NCBI RefSeq assembly: GCF_001660815.1 | Contig: NZ_LYMI01000016.1 | Coordinates: forward strand, 1 to 64,000 | Reading direction: 5' to 3' | Length of the DNA stretch: 64,000 nt | Origin: Xanthomonas nasturtii | GTDB taxonomy: Bacteria > Pseudomonadota > Gammaproteobacteria > Xanthomonadales > Xanthomonadaceae | In this document: positions 8,159-16,752 of the stretch, piece after piece | Layout of the letters: each line of letters opens with the position of its first letter | Numbering within the stretch: the first letter of the stretch is position 1 | Translations under genes and position numbers: made by a program | The notes under the pieces: generated by a model | Database searches by the model: none | What the model was told of the DNA's origin: nothing | Seen by the model: only the letters and a program-made list of their open reading frames with translations

Positions 8159-9430
8159 ATGCAACGAACATTACGGATTGCGGTGGTTGGCTACGGAACG
8201 GCGGGGCAGGCACTGGCCGTGTTGCTGGGGGCCGATGGGCATCACCTGGAGGTGTTCGAGCGCGCCGCCGCGCCCGGGCCGGTGGGCGCAGGCTTCTTGC
8301 TGCAGCCCAGCGGCCTACAGGTGCTCTGGAACATGGGCTTGCTGCCGCAGGCGCTTGCGCATGGCGCACCGGTGCGCCGCTTGTACGGCGACACGCCCTG
8401 CGGGCGCGCAGTGATGGACATGCAGTACCGCGATCTGGATGCGCGCCTGATGGGTGTGGGCATGCAGCGCGGCGCCTTGTTCACGCTGCTGCGCGAGGCC
8501 TGGCCGCAGCACGCGCAACTGCATGTGGATACGCAGATCACCGCCATCGACCACGACGGCGTGCGCGTGCAGGACCAACGCGGGCAGTGGCACGGCCCTT
8601 ACGATCTGATCATCGCCGCCGATGGCTCGGCCTCCACCTTGCGCGCGCAGGCGCAGGGAACCCGGCTGGATCGGGTGTATCCATGGGGCGCGCTGTGGTG
8701 TCTGTTGCCGCGCGAGGACTGGCCGTTCGTGGACGAATTGCGCCAGCGCTATATCGGCGCGCGCAAGATGATCGGCCTGCTGCCGGTGGGCACGCGTCCG
8801 GGCGACGACACCCCGCGGCTGAGTTTTTTCTGGAGCCTGCCGTGCAGCGATTTCGTGGCCTGGGAACAGCGCGGCATTGCAGCCTGGCGCGATGAAGTGG
8901 CGCAGATGTGGCCGCAAGCGCACGCGCGGCTTGCCACGGTGCAGGTGCATGGCGCACTGGCGCGGGCAAGCTATCGCGATGCGGTGGTGTCGCGCTGGCA
9001 TCGCGGCCGCTTCGTGCTTGCCGGCGATGCCGCGCACGCGATGAGTCCGCAGCTCGGGCAGGGCGTGAATATGGCGCTGCTGGATGCACTGGCCATGCGC
9101 GATGCATTGCGTGCGGGCAGCGATCTGGACGAGGCGCTGCAGCGCTACCAACGCGAACGCCAGGCGCACGTGGCGATCTATCACCGCTGGAGCCGCTGGC
9201 TGACGCCGTTGTTTCAGTCCGAACGCGATCTCTGGGCACAAGGCCGCGACCTGCTGCTGCGCCCGATGGGACGTGTGCCGGGCGGGCGCGGGCACATGCT
9301 GCGCGTGCTCAGCGGCACCCAGCATGGCTGGTTTGGCAAGTTGGCGTTGGCGCCGGACTTCGTGGAGGCGTTATCGCAACCAGTGGCGCATGCCGCCGAC
9401 GCTAAAGCAGAAGCGGCCGCAGCGTCGTAG
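8159..9430 (+). CDS. FAD-dependent aromatic monooxygenase (UbiH/PHBH-like)
   Basis: This is a 423-residue class A flavoprotein monooxygenase. The FAD GxGxxG-type motif is VVGYGTAGQAL (residues 8-18), the second FAD motif reads DLIIAADGSAS near residue 153, and the GD motif reads FVLAGDAAHAMSPQLGQGVNMALLDA near residue 283. This is the fold of UbiH and salicylate or para-hydroxybenzoate hydroxylases; the substrate is unknown. The ATG at 8159 has a purine-rich gcaggga site just upstream. It is the last plus-strand gene before a long minus-strand cluster and converges on pdeM with only 27 bp between stops. Confidence 0.88.
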   Translation: MQRTLRIAVVGYGTAGQALAVLLGADGHHLEVFERAAAPGPVGAGFLLQPSGLQVLWNMGLLPQALAHGAPVRRLYGDTPCGRAVMDMQYRDLDARLMGVGMQRGALFTLLREAWPQHAQLHVDTQITAIDHDGVRVQDQRGQWHGPYDLIIAADGSASTLRAQAQGTRLDRVYPWGALWCLLPREDWPFVDELRQRYIGARKMIGLLPVGTRPGDDTPRLSFFWSLPCSDFVAWEQRGIAAWRDEVAQMWPQAHARLATVQVHGALARASYRDAVVSRWHRGRFVLAGDAAHAMSPQLGQGVNMALLDALAMRDALRAGSDLDEALQRYQRERQAHVAIYHRWSRWLTPLFQSERDLWAQGRDLLLRPMGRVPGGRGHMLRVLSGTQHGWFGKLALAPDFVEALSQPVAHAADAKAEAAAAS

Positions 9431-9457
9431 CGTCGGCCGGCGTATGCGCGGCGCTGG

Positions 9458-10102
9458 CTAACGCACCGGCAATGCCATCGCATCGCCTTCCACGCATGCC
9501 ACCAGGCGCTCGCCTTCGGTGAGTGTCGGCACGATGCCTGCGGTGAACTGCGAGAACGCCGGCAGGATGGTCACGCGCTCGCGTAACCAGAACGCAGGCC
9601 AGCGCCGTGCCAGCCCCGGCAGCTTGGCCAGTGGATGCAGGTGCCCGCACAGCACATGGCCGGTGCGGTGTGGCACTGGGTCGTGGCGTAGCACGAACGG
9701 GCCATCTTCGACCTGTTCGCCGGCCGCTTCGATCTGCAACTGCGCACCTGCCAGTGCGCGGTCGTGATTGCCGCGGATGGCGATCACGCGCAACGCGCAG
9801 TGTTGCTCGCGCCATGCGCTCCAGCGCCGATGCCAGGCGGCGCGCGGTGCCGGGCCATGCAGCAGGTCGCCCAGGATCCACAGCGCGTCGACCTTGCGTT
9901 GGGCGAGCAACCCATCCAGCCGCTCCAGATCGTGCGCGGTGCCGCCGGCCGGCAAGCCGATGCCGGCGCGCCGGAAGACATCGGCCTTGCCCAGGTGCAG
10001 GTCGGCGATCAACAACGCGCGCTGTGCCGGGCGATACAAGGCACGTTCGCCGAGCAATTCCACGGTTTCGCCGGCCAGCTGCAGCTGCACGCTATCGCCC
10101 AT
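9458..10102 (-). CDS. pdeM: Ligase-associated DNA damage response endonuclease PdeM
   Basis: This is a 214-residue calcineurin-like metallophosphoesterase. Metal-binding motifs appear in order: IADLHLGK (about residue 32), ILGDLLHG (about 75) and IRGNHDRA (about 105), with the late GHLHP motif. The family name reflects constant association with an ATP-dependent ligase, a helicase and a metallo-beta-lactamase nuclease; PdeM-type proteins are phosphodiesterases/nucleases. Here it is the last gene of the cluster, and its start overlaps the end of the helicase gene by 11 bp, which suggests translational coupling. Confidence 0.92.
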   Translation of the reverse strand: MGDSVQLQLAGETVELLGERALYRPAQRALLIADLHLGKADVFRRAGIGLPAGGTAHDLERLDGLLAQRKVDALWILGDLLHGPAPRAAWHRRWSAWREQHCALRVIAIRGNHDRALAGAQLQIEAAGEQVEDGPFVLRHDPVPHRTGHVLCGHLHPLAKLPGLARRWPAFWLRERVTILPAFSQFTAGIVPTLTEGERLVACVEGDAMALPVR

Positions 10103-12593
10103 GCTTGCGCTCCAGTTGTTCGGCAGCGCGCAACACGCGCGCCTTCCAGTCTTCGGTACTCAGTTGCCCACGCACGCGTTCGGCCCATAGCGGAAACGAC
10201 AACGGGGTGAGGCTGCGCGGCTTGCACAGGCGCAATTCGCGGCGGGCGCAGTCTTCCAGGGCATGCGCAAGCCGTGCCAGTTCGAGTTGGCCTTCGAACA
10301 CTTCGCGCTCGGCCTGGGCGAGCAGCAGATGGTCGGGGTCGAAGCGCTGCAACACGTCGTACAGCAAGCCGCTGGAGGCCTGCAGCTGACGCAGGCTGCG
10401 CGGCGTACGCCCAGGCAACGAGGGCGACAACAACCCGGCCACGCGCGCGATCTCGCGGAACTGCCGGCGCGCCAGCTCGCCCAGATTGAGGCTGTCGCGC
10501 AGATCGTCGAACAGGGCCACTGGCGACAACAAGCTCTGCAGCACATCGGCATCGATCTCGACGTCCTGCGCCGGCGACAGCACAAAGCCATAGTCGTTGG
10601 CAGCGAAGCTGAAGGTATTGCGCTGGCGTCGGCCCCAACGTGCGGCAAGCAACGCGGCCAGGCCTTCGTTGACCTGCCGGCCGGCGAACGGGTACACGAA
10701 CACATGCCGGCCATCGCGCGCCTTGATGCTTTCCACCAGCAGATGGTCCGGCCCCGGCAACGAAGAGAGCGAGGCCTGCAACTGCAATAACGGCGCCAAG
10801 GCCTGCATCTCCGGCGCATCGCCGGGGTCGGCGAAGACCGCTTCCACCTCGCGCCCCAAGGCCGACGACAGCGGCATGCGCCCTCCCATCCATTTGGGCA
10901 CCACGCCGCTGCCGCCCTTGGCCACGCGCACGTAGGCGGTCATGTCTTCCAGCCGCACCAGCTCCAGCAGGCGGCCGGCAAACTGGAAGCGGTCGCCGCG
11001 GCGCAGGCGGCCGATGAATTGTTCTTCCACCGCGCCCAGCCGCCCGCCGCGCAGGAACTGCACGCGCACGCTGCCATCGCTGGTGATGGTGCCGATGGAC
11101 AGCCGGTGCCGCAGCGCGACGCGCCGGTCGATCACCCGGTACACGCCGTCGTCGTCGCGCACCACCTTGTGGAAATCCGGGTAATGCGCCAGGGCGCTGC
11201 CGCCTTGCACGATGAAATCCAGCACTGCGTTCCAGGTGGTTTTTTCCAGCGCAGCGAATGCATCGGTGCCGCGTACTTCGTCGAATAAGGCGTCGGCCTG
11301 AAAGCCGCCGCCGAGGGCGAGGGTGACGCAGTGCTGCGCCAGCACGTCCAGCGATAACCGCGGCGGCGGCCGCGCTTCGATATGGCCGTGCACCAGCGCG
11401 CGGCGTGCTGCGGCGTATTCCACCAGTTCCAGCGCATGCGAGGGCACGCACACCACGTGGCCGGATTCGCCGGGGCGGTGACGTGCGCGCCCGGCGCGTT
11501 GCAGCAGCCGGGCAATGCCTTTGGGGCTGCCGACCTGCAACACCTGATCCACCGCCGGAAAATCCACGCCCAGATCCAGGCTGGAGGTGGCCACCACGCA
11601 ACGCAGGCTGCCGTCGGCCAGCCCACGCTCGGCGGCTGCGCGCAGCGATGGATCCAGCGAGCCGTGATGCAGTGCAAGCGTGGCCAGGTCTTCGGGCCAT
11701 ACCGCACTCAAGGCCTGATGCCACAACTCCGCCTGCGCGCGGGTATTGGTAAACACCAGGCTGGTGCGCTGCTGCATGATCTTTTGCAGCACGCGCGCCA
11801 GTTGTGCCAGACCAAGATGGCCCGCCCACGGGAACCGCTCGCCACTTTCCGGTAGCAGCGTTTCCAAGGTCATCGTGCGCGGTTTGACGCCGGACACCAG
11901 CGCCGCGTCGGGGCGATGCGGCAGCAGTACATCGCGGGCCTGCGACAAATTACCCAGCGTTGCCGACAGCCCCCAGATGCGCAGTTGCGGCGCCCAACCA
12001 CGCAGGCGCGCAAGGCACAGTTGCAGCAGCACACCGCGTTTGTTGCCGAGCAGCTCATGCCATTCGTCGACGATCACGCAGCGCAGCGCCGACAGCTGTG
12101 GCGCGGTGTCCGGATACGACAGCAGCAAGGCCAGCGATTCGGGCGTGGTGACCAGCACATCGAGCTTGCCGCTGCGTGCCAGGCGCTTGTCACGCGCGCT
12201 GGCATCGCCGGTGCGCAGGCCTACCTGCCAATCCAGCCCCAACCCCTCCACCGGCTCGCGCAGCGCGCGTGCGGTGTCGGCGGCCAGTGCGCGCAACGGC
12301 GTGATCCACAACACCTGTAGATTGCGTTGCTGCTGGCGCCGCGCAGGTGAAGCAGGTTTGCCCTGTTTTACCGCAGAGCTGCGCCCGCGTGCGGCCAATG
12401 CTTCCAGCAGCGGCCCGCCGAACGCTGCGAGCGTCTTGCCGCTGCCGGTGGGCGTGTGCAGCAAGCCGGATTCGCCAGCGAGATAGCGCTTCCACACATC
12501 GCGTTGAAACGGCAACGGCGCCCAGTCGCGCTGCGCGAACCAGTCGCGCCACTGCTGCAATGGCGTGCCGCGTGCGTGCTGCGCCGCCGTCAC
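10092..12593 (-). CDS. Ligase-associated DNA damage response DEXH-box helicase (Lhr-like)
   Basis: This is an 833-residue superfamily 2 helicase. Walker A reads TPTGSGKT (residues about 47-54), the DEXH box is the DEWHELLG segment around residue 175, and motif VI reads LQRAGRARHRPGESG in the second RecA domain. The C-terminal half contains the Lhr-core winged-helix/beta-barrel region. Mycobacterial and Pseudomonas Lhr proteins are 3'-5' DNA helicases. The start codon is GTG and overlaps the ligase stop in a GTGA. The gene sits between the ligase and pdeM, the standard order of this repair cluster. Confidence 0.93.
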   Translation of the reverse strand: MTAAQHARGTPLQQWRDWFAQRDWAPLPFQRDVWKRYLAGESGLLHTPTGSGKTLAAFGGPLLEALAARGRSSAVKQGKPASPARRQQQRNLQVLWITPLRALAADTARALREPVEGLGLDWQVGLRTGDASARDKRLARSGKLDVLVTTPESLALLLSYPDTAPQLSALRCVIVDEWHELLGNKRGVLLQLCLARLRGWAPQLRIWGLSATLGNLSQARDVLLPHRPDAALVSGVKPRTMTLETLLPESGERFPWAGHLGLAQLARVLQKIMQQRTSLVFTNTRAQAELWHQALSAVWPEDLATLALHHGSLDPSLRAAAERGLADGSLRCVVATSSLDLGVDFPAVDQVLQVGSPKGIARLLQRAGRARHRPGESGHVVCVPSHALELVEYAAARRALVHGHIEARPPPRLSLDVLAQHCVTLALGGGFQADALFDEVRGTDAFAALEKTTWNAVLDFIVQGGSALAHYPDFHKVVRDDDGVYRVIDRRVALRHRLSIGTITSDGSVRVQFLRGGRLGAVEEQFIGRLRRGDRFQFAGRLLELVRLEDMTAYVRVAKGGSGVVPKWMGGRMPLSSALGREVEAVFADPGDAPEMQALAPLLQLQASLSSLPGPDHLLVESIKARDGRHVFVYPFAGRQVNEGLAALLAARWGRRQRNTFSFAANDYGFVLSPAQDVEIDADVLQSLLSPVALFDDLRDSLNLGELARRQFREIARVAGLLSPSLPGRTPRSLRQLQASSGLLYDVLQRFDPDHLLLAQAEREVFEGQLELARLAHALEDCARRELRLCKPRSLTPLSFPLWAERVRGQLSTEDWKARVLRAAEQLERKHGR

Positions 12594-14191
12594 CGCGCCA
12601 GTGCCTGCAGGCTGCTCAGGTGATCGGCTTCGGCCATCGGCTTGTCCTGACGCCAGCGCAGGATGCGTGGGAAGCGCACCGCAATACCGGATTTGTGCCG
12701 TGCGCTACGGTTCACCGCTTCAAACCCCAGCTCGAAGACATGATGCGCGGTGACCGCGCGCACCGGGCCGAACCGCTCGGTGGTGTTGGCACGAATCCAG
12801 CGATCCAGCTGCAGAATTTCCCTGTCGTCCAGGCCCGAATACGCCTTGGCGATGGGCACCAGCTGTCCTTCATGCCACAGCCCGAAGGTGTAGTCGGTGT
12901 AGAGCGTGCTGCGCCGGCCGTGGCCGGCTTGCGCGTACAGCAACACCGCATCGATGGTGAGCGGGTCGATCTTCCACTTCCACCAATCGCCGCGACGGCG
13001 GCCGGCCTGATACACCGAGTTGGCGCGCTTGAGCATCAGCCCTTCCACGCCGCGTTCGCGCGCTTCCACGCGCACCTGCGCTGCGGCCTGCCAATCGCTC
13101 ACCTGCACCAGCGGCGAGGCGACAATGCGCGGGTCGGCAAGCGTGGTCAACACGCCTTCCAGCAATGCGCGTCGCTCCTGCAGCGGGCGCTCGCGCAGGT
13201 CCTCGCCACCCAGTTCCAGCAGGTCGTAGGCCACCACGCGCGCCGGTGCGGCGGCCAGTGTCTTGGGCCCGGGCTTGAGCCGCTGGATGCGCGTCTGCAA
13301 GGCGGTGAATGGCATCGGCAAGGACTGCTCCGGTTGCCAGGCCAGCAGCTCGCCATCGATGACGGTGCCGTCCGGCAACTGCAGCGCGGCGTGTTCGATC
13401 TCGGGAAAGCGGCCATCCAGGCGTTCTTCGCCGCGCGACCACAGCGCCGCCTCGCCCGCGCGGCGAATCAGCTGCAGGCGAATGCCGTCCCATTTCCATT
13501 CCAGCAGCCAGTCGCCGAGGGCGCCCAGCGTCTGCACCTCGGCTTCCAGCGGCGAGGCGAGGAAGAACGGGTAGGGCTGCTGGCGATCGCCGGGCAGTTC
13601 TTCGTGGGTCAACAACTGCGCCAGATAGGTCGGATGCGGCCGCCAACTGCCGAGCATGCGCTGCGCGATGCGCGCGATATCCACGCCCGACAACTCGGCC
13701 AGCGCCTGCTGCACGAGCCGCTGCGACACGCCGACCCGCAACGCGCCGGTGAGCAGCTTGTTGAACACCAGGCGCTGGTCGAAGGCCAGGCTGCGCCAGG
13801 CCTGCACGATGCAGGCCTGGCGCACAGCGACATCTTGATTTGCGATCGGTAACAGGCGCTGTTCGATCCACTCGGCCAATGGCAGATCGGCCGCTTCGGT
13901 GAGCGGGTCGTCCAGCAGCAAGGCCAAGGTTTCGGCCAGATCGCCGACATGGTCGTAGCTGTCGGCCACCAGCCAATCGGCAATGCCGGCGGCGGTAATC
14001 CACTCACGCAGTTCGCCGCTGCTGGCGATACGCATGCGCGCGCTGGCCACCTTGCCACCGGCGAGCAGATACAGCGCCCAGGCCGCATCCAGCGCCGGCG
14101 CATCGCGGAAATACGCCACCAGCGCGGCGCGCTTGTCGAGCGTGCCGGTGCTGCGGTCCAGGGTGCGGTACAACGCGGCGAAGCGCTTCAC
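12590..14191 (-). CDS. ATP-dependent DNA ligase, cluster-associated
   Basis: This is a 533-residue ATP-dependent ligase. An N-terminal DNA-binding domain covers about residues 1-200. The nucleotidyl-transfer domain has the adenylation motif EWKWDGIR (Lys233) and motifs such as VIDGELLAW, and an OB-fold lies at the C-terminus with LMLKRANSVYQAGRR. This is the companion ligase of pdeM and the Lhr-like helicase. The GTG at 14191 gives the family length; an in-frame ATG at 14329 would add 46 residues of no known similarity. The GTG overlaps the stop of the 77-residue frame upstream (GTGA), and the ligase stop overlaps the helicase start in the same way. Confidence 0.93.
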   Translation of the reverse strand: MKRFAALYRTLDRSTGTLDKRAALVAYFRDAPALDAAWALYLLAGGKVASARMRIASSGELREWITAAGIADWLVADSYDHVGDLAETLALLLDDPLTEAADLPLAEWIEQRLLPIANQDVAVRQACIVQAWRSLAFDQRLVFNKLLTGALRVGVSQRLVQQALAELSGVDIARIAQRMLGSWRPHPTYLAQLLTHEELPGDRQQPYPFFLASPLEAEVQTLGALGDWLLEWKWDGIRLQLIRRAGEAALWSRGEERLDGRFPEIEHAALQLPDGTVIDGELLAWQPEQSLPMPFTALQTRIQRLKPGPKTLAAAPARVVAYDLLELGGEDLRERPLQERRALLEGVLTTLADPRIVASPLVQVSDWQAAAQVRVEARERGVEGLMLKRANSVYQAGRRRGDWWKWKIDPLTIDAVLLYAQAGHGRRSTLYTDYTFGLWHEGQLVPIAKAYSGLDDREILQLDRWIRANTTERFGPVRAVTAHHVFELGFEAVNRSARHKSGIAVRFPRILRWRQDKPMAEADHLSSLQALAR

Positions 14192-14421
14192 TGCAGCGCC
14201 TGCGGCGTTGTGCACTTGCCGGCTGCACGCAGCTGCAGTGCGCGGCGGGTAAATGCAGCGAGCACGCGTGGGCGCCGCTGCAGCCGCGGCGGGCCGATGG
14301 TGGCTGCCGGTGCGTTGCGATGCACGCAAAACGCCAGTGCATGGCGGCGGAAAACGAGCGCACCGCTCAAGCGACTGCGCGGGCGCGCGCGGACATAACG
14401 GCGTGCGGGCAACGGGTTCAT
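14188..14421 (-). CDS. Putative small Arg-rich protein coupled to exonuclease and ligase
   Basis: This is a 77-residue open frame that fills the gap between the exonuclease and the ligase. Its ATG (14419-14421) overlaps the exonuclease TGA, and its TGA (14188-14190) overlaps the ligase GTG; both overlaps are 4 nt. The peptide begins MNPLPARRYVRARPRS, is very rich in Arg, has two Cys and no predicted membrane segment. I recognise no family. The frame is also open upstream inside the exonuclease gene, so in this GC-rich DNA it could be open by chance. The exact double overlap is the main argument for a real, translated gene. Confidence 0.5.
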   Translation of the reverse strand: MNPLPARRYVRARPRSRLSGALVFRRHALAFCVHRNAPAATIGPPRLQRRPRVLAAFTRRALQLRAAGKCTTPQALQ

Positions 14422-15440
14422 TCCTCGGCTCCGAAGTCGGTGCGGAAGGCTTCCGCTGCGACGCCGCGTTCCCGCAGATGCTGGATCAACGCATCGGTAT
14501 TGCCATGGGTGGCGATCACGCGTTGCGCGCCGGTGTCTTCGATGGTGCGCAGCAGGTCCGGCCAGTCGGCGTGGTCGGAGACGACGAAGCCACGGTCGTA
14601 ATTGCGCCGCCGGCGATTGCCGCGGATGCGCATCCAACCGGACGCGAAGCCCTGTTGCGCGCTGCGGAACCGGCGGATCCAGGCGCTACCGGCCGCCGAT
14701 GGCGGTGCGATGACCAACTGCCCGGCATAGTCGGCGCCGCGCGCATGCTCGCTGACCGGTTGCGTTTCCAGCATCGGGATGCCGGCCTGCCGATAGACCT
14801 CCACGCCCACCGCGACTGCCCCGTGCAGCAGTGCCGGCTGCGTTTCCCAGGCGCGCAATTCGGCCAGCACGCGTTGCGCCTTGCCCAGGGCATAGCAGTA
14901 CAGAATGGCCGCTTCGCCGCGCTCGGCGCATTCGCGGCGCCAGGCGGAAATATCAGCAGCGACGTCTGCGGTGTCCGGCCAGCGATAGACCGGCAGGCCG
15001 AAGGTCGCCTCGGTGATGAAGGTGTCGCACGGCACCACTTCGAATGGCTTGCAGGTGGGGTCGGGCTGGCGCTTGTAATCGCCGGAGGCCACCCAGACTT
15101 CGCCATCCACTTCGATGCGCACCTGCGCCGACCCCAGCACGTGGCCGGCCGGATGCAGCGACACGCGCGCACGCCCAAGCTGGAACGCTTCGCCGTCGGC
15201 GTGCGTGTGATAGACCTGCTCGCCCAGGCGCCATTGCAGGATCGACAGGCTTTCGTGCGTGCAGTGGTATTCGCCCATACCGCCGCGGGCGTGGTCGCCG
15301 TGCCCATGGGTGATCACCGCACGCGGCACCGGCCGCCACGGGTCGATATGGAAGTCGCCCTGCGGGCAGTACAGGCCCTCAGGCCCAAGCACCACCAGGT
15401 CGCCGCGTGTGTGAGAGGTGTCGTCGTTGCCGTTGCGCAT
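14418..15440 (-). CDS. Ligase-associated DNA damage response exonuclease (metallo-beta-lactamase fold)
   Basis: This is a 340-residue metallo-beta-lactamase/beta-CASP-type nuclease. The metal motif HGHGDHARGG lies near residue 45, the ASGDYKRQPD segment in the middle, and further Asp/His positions at FVVSDHADW and VIATHGNTD. Relatives are SNM1/Exo nucleases encoded next to ATP-dependent ligases. It is the first gene of the cluster and probably carries its promoter in the 295 bp upstream. It runs into the following small frame and the ligase with 4-nt overlaps. Confidence 0.92.
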   Translation of the reverse strand: MRNGNDDTSHTRGDLVVLGPEGLYCPQGDFHIDPWRPVPRAVITHGHGDHARGGMGEYHCTHESLSILQWRLGEQVYHTHADGEAFQLGRARVSLHPAGHVLGSAQVRIEVDGEVWVASGDYKRQPDPTCKPFEVVPCDTFITEATFGLPVYRWPDTADVAADISAWRRECAERGEAAILYCYALGKAQRVLAELRAWETQPALLHGAVAVGVEVYRQAGIPMLETQPVSEHARGADYAGQLVIAPPSAAGSAWIRRFRSAQQGFASGWMRIRGNRRRRNYDRGFVVSDHADWPDLLRTIEDTGAQRVIATHGNTDALIQHLRERGVAAEAFRTDFGAEE

Positions 15441-15735
15441 GTGGCAACTCTGAGCAAGCCGGTGTGCAGATCCTGAGAATGGGAATGGCGTGCATCGGCG
15501 CGTGCGTGCGGCACGTGCTAATCGGCTGCCGTTGCAGATCGTGCGCGCGCGCTACACGCGGATTGACGGAGCGCTGCACCTGCCACGCGCAGCGCCTTCA
15601 AGCCAGCGGGAGACTTGCTTCCCATCGGAAACAGCCGGTAACACCCGGCAAGCAGATATCTGGGCAAGCTGCAGACCAACTAATCCGCGCGAATCCCCAA
15701 TCCCGAATCCCGAATCCCGTCCAACCCACCACCAC
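15441..15735. other. Intergenic region upstream of the repair cluster, with gaatccc repeats
   Basis: This is 295 bases without a convincing gene. It should contain the promoter of the repair cluster, but no consensus boxes stand out. At 15691-15719 there are consecutive gaatccc/caatccc units, a complementary version of the repeat also found near 59.57 kb. They end close to the stop of the zinc-ribbon gene at 15736. Confidence 0.6.
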
Positions 15736-16101
15736 CTAATGCCGCGTACGCCGCCCAGGCGAGCGCACCGCAGTGGCTTCCACTGCCAGGGTGAAGCCGC
15801 GTTCTTCGCCGCCCTGCATCGCGCCGACATCGACCACGTGGCGGCGGATCTCTTCGCCTTTGCCGTTACGCACCACCACCACCACGGTGTATTCCCATGG
15901 ATCGCCATCGGCCGGGTGGCGGATGGTGCCGTCGACCTTGAGCGGCACGATCGGCGCCGGCTGCGCGTGTTGCACCGCTGCCGAATCGAAGCGCAGGTGG
16001 TGCTTGCAGGCAGGGCAAACGCTGGCGCTTTCCAGGATCGTTGCCTTGCAATGCGGGCAGCTGCGCGTGGCGCCGGGCGTGCCCGGGCGGGGCGCACTCA
16101 T
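15736..16101 (-). CDS. Zinc-ribbon protein, bactofilin partner
   Basis: This is a 121-residue protein. An N-terminal zinc ribbon reads CPHCK...CPACK (residues about 15-33). A C-terminal beta-rich domain of about 75 residues follows, with strands such as YTVVVVVRNGKGEEI and FTLAVEATAVRS. No signal peptide or membrane segment is seen. It overlaps the bactofilin stop by 4 nt (ATGA), so the two proteins are probably made together and may interact. I do not recognise a described function. Confidence 0.82.
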   Translation of the reverse strand: MSAPRPGTPGATRSCPHCKATILESASVCPACKHHLRFDSAAVQHAQPAPIVPLKVDGTIRHPADGDPWEYTVVVVVRNGKGEEIRRHVVDVGAMQGGEERGFTLAVEATAVRSPGRRTRH

Positions 16102-16655
16102 GTGGCGTCGCTGTCTCCGCTGATCACCGGCTTGCTGGCAGTGGCCGGCTTGCCGCCCTCATCGCCCCAGCCGAAATCGGCCTGGCCGCGCATGCGCGCA
16201 CCCGATGCCACCGTGAGACTGCCGGCCTTGACGTCGCCCACCAGCACGCCGGAGGTCTGCAGTTCGACTTGCGCGGCCGATTCGATATTGCCTTCCAGCT
16301 CGCCGGCGATGATCACCTTGTTGGCGCGCACGCCGCCATTGAGCTTGGCGCCGCGTTCGATGGTCAGGTCGCCCTTGACGTTGACATCGCCCTTGAAGCG
16401 GCCGGCCAGACGCACATGGCCGGCGCCTTCAATCTTGCCTTCGATGCTGATGTCGGCGGCGATCAGCGACTCTTTCGCCTCGCTGCTGCGCTGCGGGGCC
16501 GCTGCGGCCGGCGTGGTGCTGGACGGGGCAGGGGCGGGCACCGGCGGCGCCGGGCTGGCCTCGGCAGTGAACAACCGGCCATCGGCAGCGGGGACCTCGG
16601 GTGCTGCCGGAACGCCGTCTTTCTTGTTGGGACCTTGATCGCGCCACATCGACAT
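16098..16655 (-). CDS. Bactofilin (polymer-forming cytoskeletal protein)
   Basis: This is a 185-residue bactofilin. A disordered Pro/Ala-rich N-terminus of about 70 residues is followed by the right-handed beta-helix, seen as repeats of the type IEGKIEGAGHVRLAGRFKGD and VIIAGELEGNIESA. Bactofilins self-assemble without nucleotide into filaments and often organise cell-wall enzymes. The ATG at 16655 (MSMWRDQGPNKK) is chosen over upstream starts because the family's linker begins there. Overlap with the zinc-ribbon gene downstream indicates an operon. Confidence 0.93.
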   Translation of the reverse strand: MSMWRDQGPNKKDGVPAAPEVPAADGRLFTAEASPAPPVPAPAPSSTTPAAAAPQRSSEAKESLIAADISIEGKIEGAGHVRLAGRFKGDVNVKGDLTIERGAKLNGGVRANKVIIAGELEGNIESAAQVELQTSGVLVGDVKAGSLTVASGARMRGQADFGWGDEGGKPATASKPVISGDSDAT

Positions 16656-16752
16656 CGGACTGCCTCGCTTTAGGGGTCGAGGCCGACTATCGCCGCGCGA
16701 CTGGATCTTTTGTGTGACGAACTCCGCAATCCGCGATGGACGGTATGCGTGC

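Noticed and set aside
10009-11829. 606-codon minus-strand frame in another register of the helicase gene
   Set aside because: It overlaps conserved helicase motifs in the right frame; Arg/Ala-rich shadow.
14188-14329. Longer start (14329) for the ATP-dependent ligase
   Set aside because: The extra 46 residues are low-complexity and unlike the family; the GTG at 14191 gives the right length and couples to the frame upstream.
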